DNA from: Pseudomonadota bacterium
Lineage (GTDB): Bacteria; Pseudomonadota; Alphaproteobacteria; Rhizobiales; Xanthobacteraceae
Length of the DNA stretch: 8,332 bases
Assembly: GCA_023432845.1 (NCBI GenBank)
Contig: JAEZEY010000340.1
Span: forward strand, 1-8,332
Direction of reading: 5' to 3'
Part shown: in pieces, positions 6,259 to 8,332 of the stretch
Layout: every line of letters begins with the position of its first letter
Position numbering within the stretch: position 1 is the first letter of the stretch
Made by a program: the position numbers and the translations under genes
The notes under the pieces: model-generated
Databases searched by the model: none
Told to the model about the DNA's origin: nothing
What the model saw: the letters and a program-made list of their open reading frames with translations, nothing else

Positions 6259-7851
6259 CTACCCGAACAGACTACCCTGTCCGCCGCCACCCTCATCGCG
6301 CGGCTTTTTCGGCCGTGACGGCGGCTTCGGCACCACTTCGACGACTGTGGTTTCGGTGACCACAGTTTCCTTCACGACCACGGCGGCAACGCCGCCCGCG
6401 GTCGCGGCCAGACGGCCGTCGGCGAATTCGATCTCGAGCGCCGCTCCGCTCGTCACCTGCGCAGCCGCTCGCACCGGCTGGCCTTTGTCGTCGCGCACCA
6501 GCGCAAAGCCGCGCTTCAGGACCTCACGATAGGAGAACGCCGCCAGCAGTCGCTCGGCGCGCTCGATGCGGACGTGATGCTGTTTCAGCAGCGCCAGGGT
6601 CGCGCGCCGCGAGCGTTCGCCAAACGCCGTGACGCGCTCCCGCGCGCGTTCGATGCGCGCGTGATGCGCCTGCGCATTGGCGAGCAGGCTGGCCTTGAGG
6701 CGCTGGTTGAGCGCGTCGTAACGATCGCGCCGGCGCTCCACGGTATTGGACAGAAGCTGCGGCGCCAGCCGCGAGGCAACGCGGGTGTATTGCGTGTGAT
6801 GCACCTGCGCATTGGCGCGCAGCGCCCGCGGCAGACGCTCGGCCAGGGTGTCGAGGCGCTGGCGCGGCTCGGCGAGAATGTCCTTCGGCAGCGCGCGCGC
6901 CAGCATGGTGAGTTCGCGGCGAAGCCGCTCCACGCCGCGTTGCCAGCAGGCGAGCTTGCGCGAGGCCAGCCCGTTCAGGGTCTGCAGCAGCTCGACGCGC
7001 ACGGGCACCGCCATCTCGGCTGCCGCGGTCGGCGTCGGCGCGCGGCGGTCCGAGGCGAAGTCGATCAGCGTGACGTCGGTCTCGTGGCCGACCGCGGAGA
7101 TCAGCGGGATCATGCTCGCCGCCGCGGCGCGCACCACAATCTCCTCGTTGAACGACCACAGGTCCTCGAGCGAGCCGCCACCGCGTGCGACGATGATGAG
7201 ATCGGGCCGCGGGATGCGGCCGCCTTCCGGCAGATTATTGAAGCCCTCGATGGCGGCCGCGACTTCCGCCGCCGACTGCTCGCCCTGCACGCGCACCGGC
7301 CACACCAGCACATGACGCGGGAAGCGGTCGGACAGGCGGTGCAGGATGTCGCGGATCACCGCTCCGGTCGGCGAGGTCACGACGCCGATCACCTCGGGCA
7401 GGAACGGAATGAGCTGCTTGCGCGCCTCATCGAACAGCCCCTCGGCGGCGAGCTTCTTCTTGCGCTCCTCGAGCAGCTTCATCAGCGCGCCGACGCCGGC
7501 GGGCTCGAGGCTGTCGATGACGATCTGGTATTTGGACGAGCCCGGGAACGTCGTCAGCTTGCCGGTGGCGATGACGTCGAGGCCCTCCTCGGGCTTGACG
7601 CGCATCCGGCCATAGACGCCCTTCCAGATCACGCCCTCGATGACGGCGCGGTCGTCCTTGAGGCGGAAATAGCAATGCCCCGATGGCGATGGTCCCCTGT
7701 AGCCCGAGACCTCGCCGCGCACCCGCACGAATCCATAGGCGTCCTCCACTGTGCGCTTGAGCGCGGCGGACAGTTCCGAGACGGTCCATTCTACGAGGTT
7801 AGACGCGGGCGTCTCAGCGCGGCTCTCGGCGGGGATTCGGGGGTTTGCCAT
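6259..7851 (-). CDS. xseA: Exodeoxyribonuclease VII large subunit
   Basis: XseA with several XseB subunits degrades single-stranded DNA from both ends to short oligonucleotides in the cytosol. The 530-residue protein is longer than E. coli XseA (456). Domains: N-terminal OB-fold (about 21-118, with GHCYFRLKD at 58-66), then the nuclease domain with VVTSPTGAVIRDI (157-169), RGGGSLEDLWSFNEE (223-237), VGHETDVTLIDFASD (254-268) and RAPTP (270-274). A long helical region (about 285-440) follows, holding repeated ANAQxHH units, then RGFALVRD and an LEIEFADGR strand. The last 45 residues are an added Val/Thr-rich then Pro/Lys/Gly-rich tail ending GQGSLFG, a type of ending I recall from rhizobial XseA. 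The ATG at 7851 is the only start before the conserved TVSELS; GGAGG lies only 2 bases from it. xseB is not in the window. The gene is divergent from the zinc-ribbon gene. Confidence 0.95.
   Translation of the reverse strand: MANPRIPAESRAETPASNLVEWTVSELSAALKRTVEDAYGFVRVRGEVSGYRGPSPSGHCYFRLKDDRAVIEGVIWKGVYGRMRVKPEEGLDVIATGKLTTFPGSSKYQIVIDSLEPAGVGALMKLLEERKKKLAAEGLFDEARKQLIPFLPEVIGVVTSPTGAVIRDILHRLSDRFPRHVLVWPVRVQGEQSAAEVAAAIEGFNNLPEGGRIPRPDLIIVARGGGSLEDLWSFNEEIVVRAAAASMIPLISAVGHETDVTLIDFASDRRAPTPTAAAEMAVPVRVELLQTLNGLASRKLACWQRGVERLRRELTMLARALPKDILAEPRQRLDTLAERLPRALRANAQVHHTQYTRVASRLAPQLLSNTVERRRDRYDALNQRLKASLLANAQAHHARIERARERVTAFGERSRRATLALLKQHHVRIERAERLLAAFSYREVLKRGFALVRDDKGQPVRAAAQVTSGAALEIEFADGRLAATAGGVAAVVVKETVVTETTVVEVVPKPPSRPKKPRDEGGGGQGSLFG
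6344..6366. repeat. Perfect 8-bp inverted repeat within the xseA 3' end
   Basis: ACTGTGGT (6344-6351) and ACCACAGT (6359-6366) are exact reverse complements around a 7-base spacer. They lie in the part of xseA that encodes the Val/Thr-rich tail, so the symmetry may simply reflect alternating Val (GTG/GTC) and Thr (ACC/ACA) codons. A hairpin in the mRNA is still expected. Confidence 0.6.
6661..6817 (-). repeat. Internal repeat in xseA, 135-base period
   Basis: The 22-base segments 6661-6682 and 6796-6817 differ at one base and are spaced 135 bases, exactly 45 codons. They encode ANAQVHH (346-352) and ANAQAHH (391-397). A third, shorter copy lies at 6574-6579 (QHH ending at residue 426). The protein-level unit extends to about 35 residues on each side: a DxLxxRL segment before, and RxxxR(L/V) after. 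The repeat falls in the predicted long helical region of XseA. Confidence 0.7.
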
Positions 7852-7853
7852 CG

Positions 7854-7858
7854 CCTCC
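7854..7858 (-). promoter_or_regulatory. xseA Shine-Dalgarno with very short spacing
   Basis: Minus-strand GGAGG ends only 2 bases before the xseA ATG, where 5-9 is usual. No other start codon occurs in frame before the conserved N-terminus, so the site is either poorly used or initiation is weak by design. Confidence 0.5.
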
Positions 7859-7868
7859 GATATACGCG

Positions 7869-7887
7869 TTCCGGCCCCGCGCCGGAA
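7869..7887. promoter_or_regulatory. Perfect 7-bp inverted repeat in the divergent xseA / zinc-ribbon spacer
   Basis: TTCCGGC (7869-7875) and GCCGGAA (7881-7887) flank CCCGC. It lies 17 bases before the xseA start and about 70 bases before the zinc-ribbon start, so it could be an operator, a leader hairpin in the xseA transcript, or chance in GC-rich DNA. A second short palindrome, GCCCGGGC, follows at 7892-7899. No convincing -35/-10 pair was found for either gene. Confidence 0.35.
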
Positions 7888-7948
7888 TACCGCCCGGGCA
7901 CGCCGTCCCCATAAGGTCCCGTCAATCTTCTGGGGCGAAAATGGCCGC

Positions 7949-7953
7949 GGAGG
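7949..7953 (+). promoter_or_regulatory. Ribosome binding site selecting the zinc-ribbon start
   Basis: GGAGG lies 5 bases before the ATG at 7959. The in-frame ATG at 7941 has only a poorer GGGGCG upstream and would place this GGAGG inside the gene, so 7959 is preferred. Confidence 0.6.
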
Positions 7954-7958
7954 CGATC

Positions 7959-8204
7959 ATGACCAACCCTCTGGAACACCAGGCCGAGAATATCCGGGTG
8001 CGGGTCCGCTGCGGCGACTGCCGGACCACCTTCCACGAGCGCCTGCAGCGCGTCGTCCACGGCGACCGCGTGCGCTGCCCGACCTGCGGCACCGAACTGC
8101 GTTTCCACGGTATCGGCAGCATGCACGACTACGAGACCATCCAGGATTACGTGCACCACGTCGAGGAGCGAACCGCCCGCCCGCATTTCACGCGCTCGGA
8201 TTGA
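7959..8204 (+). CDS. Small zinc-ribbon protein (two CxxC), function unknown
   Basis: The 81-residue protein has two CxxC knuckles, Cys18/Cys21 in VRCGDCRTTF and Cys40/Cys43 in VRCPTCGTELRF, spaced 18 residues, the layout of a compact zinc ribbon like those in DNA-binding or rRNA-associated small proteins. After the ribbon comes an acidic, His-rich helix (GSMHDYETIQDYVHHVEE) and a short basic end. There is no membrane segment or signal peptide. I do not recognise a named family beyond zinc ribbon. The start at 7959 is chosen for its GGAGG; starts at 7941 (6 residues longer) or TTG 7845 are less likely. It is divergent from xseA and followed by a T7 run at 8210-8216 and repeat DNA, so it is probably transcribed alone. 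Confidence 0.8.
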   Translation: MTNPLEHQAENIRVRVRCGDCRTTFHERLQRVVHGDRVRCPTCGTELRFHGIGSMHDYETIQDYVHHVEERTARPHFTRSD

Positions 8205-8213
8205 TCTTCTTTT

Positions 8214-8263
8214 TTTGACGCGTTTTCTTCACGCGAACCGGTACCCACTTCGCTCGAGAACAC
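8214..8263. repeat. Nested inverted-repeat element, likely interspersed intergenic repeat
   Basis: Immediately after a T7 run, outer arms GCGTTTTC (8220-8227) and GAGAACAC (8256-8263) pair at 7 of 8 positions counting one G-T. Inner arms GCGAA (8233-8237) and TTCGC (8249-8253) pair perfectly around an 11-base loop holding the overlapping palindromes ACCGGT and GGTACC. The composition and the AACCGGTACCCACTTCGCTC core resemble, from memory, an abundant intergenic repeat of Bradyrhizobium-type genomes. With the preceding T-run it could also act in 3' end formation of the zinc-ribbon transcript. Confidence 0.55.
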
Positions 8264-8279
8264 TACCAATCCTGTCGAT

Positions 8280-8317
8280 ACCGCCGGTCCCGGACTTGTC
8301 CCCGGCGGTTCCGGCGG
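8280..8317. repeat. GC-rich palindromic element with an extra half-arm
   Basis: ACCGCCGG (8280-8287) and CCGGCGGT (8302-8309) are a perfect 8-bp inverted repeat around a loop containing CCCGGACTTGTCC. A second copy of CCGGCGG (8311-8317) follows directly, so the left arm could pair with either copy. CCCGG-ACTTGT-CCCCGG resembles the common rhizobial intergenic palindromes of the CCGGGCTTGTCCCGG type, as I recall them. No T-run follows, so it is not a classic terminator. Confidence 0.55.
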
Positions 8318-8332
8318 CTAACGACAAAACCG

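Noticed and set aside
6574..7914. 446-codon open frame on the plus strand across xseA
   Set aside because: It is antisense to a clearly real xseA, has Arg/Gly/His-rich translation typical of GC-rich shadow frames, and no recognisable domain.
7920..7925. TTGACG on the minus strand as -35 of xseA
   Set aside because: No acceptable -10 hexamer lies 16-18 bases downstream on that strand.
8165..8216. Intrinsic terminator of the zinc-ribbon gene (GAGCG/CGCTC stem and T7)
   Set aside because: The stem is only 5 bp with a loop above 20 bases and is separated from the T-run, so the T-run alone does not support a terminator call.

Overview
The window reads as ordinary chromosomal DNA of a GC-rich alphaproteobacterium, most likely Hyphomicrobiales (Rhizobiales) close to the Bradyrhizobium/Rhodopseudomonas/Xanthobacteraceae group. 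This rests on the high GC content, the family make-up (PmbA, an inositol-monophosphatase-superfamily enzyme, DUF4170, DUF374, WaaA, LpxK, DUF2093, a long XseA) and intergenic repeats of a style I associate with that group. No phage, plasmid, transposon, CRISPR or RNA gene is visible.

Layout. Bases 1-363 hold no convincing gene; they begin with a run of 30 C. A plus-strand series then runs from 364 to 5938: pmbA (TldE-type protease partner), an inositol-monophosphatase/CysQ-like phosphatase starting at an overlapping TTG, a small DUF4170 protein, and after a 117-base gap the tight trio DUF374 acyltransferase-like gene, waaA (Kdo transferase) and lpxK (lipid A 4'-kinase). The last three overlap by 4 and 8 bases and look translationally coupled. 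On the minus strand, a small DUF2093 gene converges on lpxK with stop codons overlapping, and xseA (exonuclease VII large subunit) lies upstream of it. Divergent from xseA is a small two-CxxC zinc-ribbon gene. Bases 8205-8332 contain two repeat/hairpin structures and no gene.

How the genes work together. lpxK and waaA catalyse consecutive steps of Kdo2-lipid A synthesis at the inner face of the cytoplasmic membrane: 4'-phosphorylation of the tetraacyl disaccharide, then Kdo addition. The DUF374 gene fused to their operon is a good candidate for a lipid A or phospholipid acyl transfer step. PmbA (proteolysis/peptide maturation), the phosphatase (probably nucleotide or sugar phosphate turnover) and XseA (single-strand DNA degradation with XseB, not present here) are housekeeping functions. 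Three small conserved genes (DUF4170, DUF2093, zinc ribbon) have no known role.

I did not find an evident new multi-gene system. The points most worth a second look are the 30-C tract, the tail repeats, the unusual DUF374 motif inside a lipid A operon, the internal repeats in the XseA helical region, and start codons decided by strong ribosome binding sites (two of them TTG).
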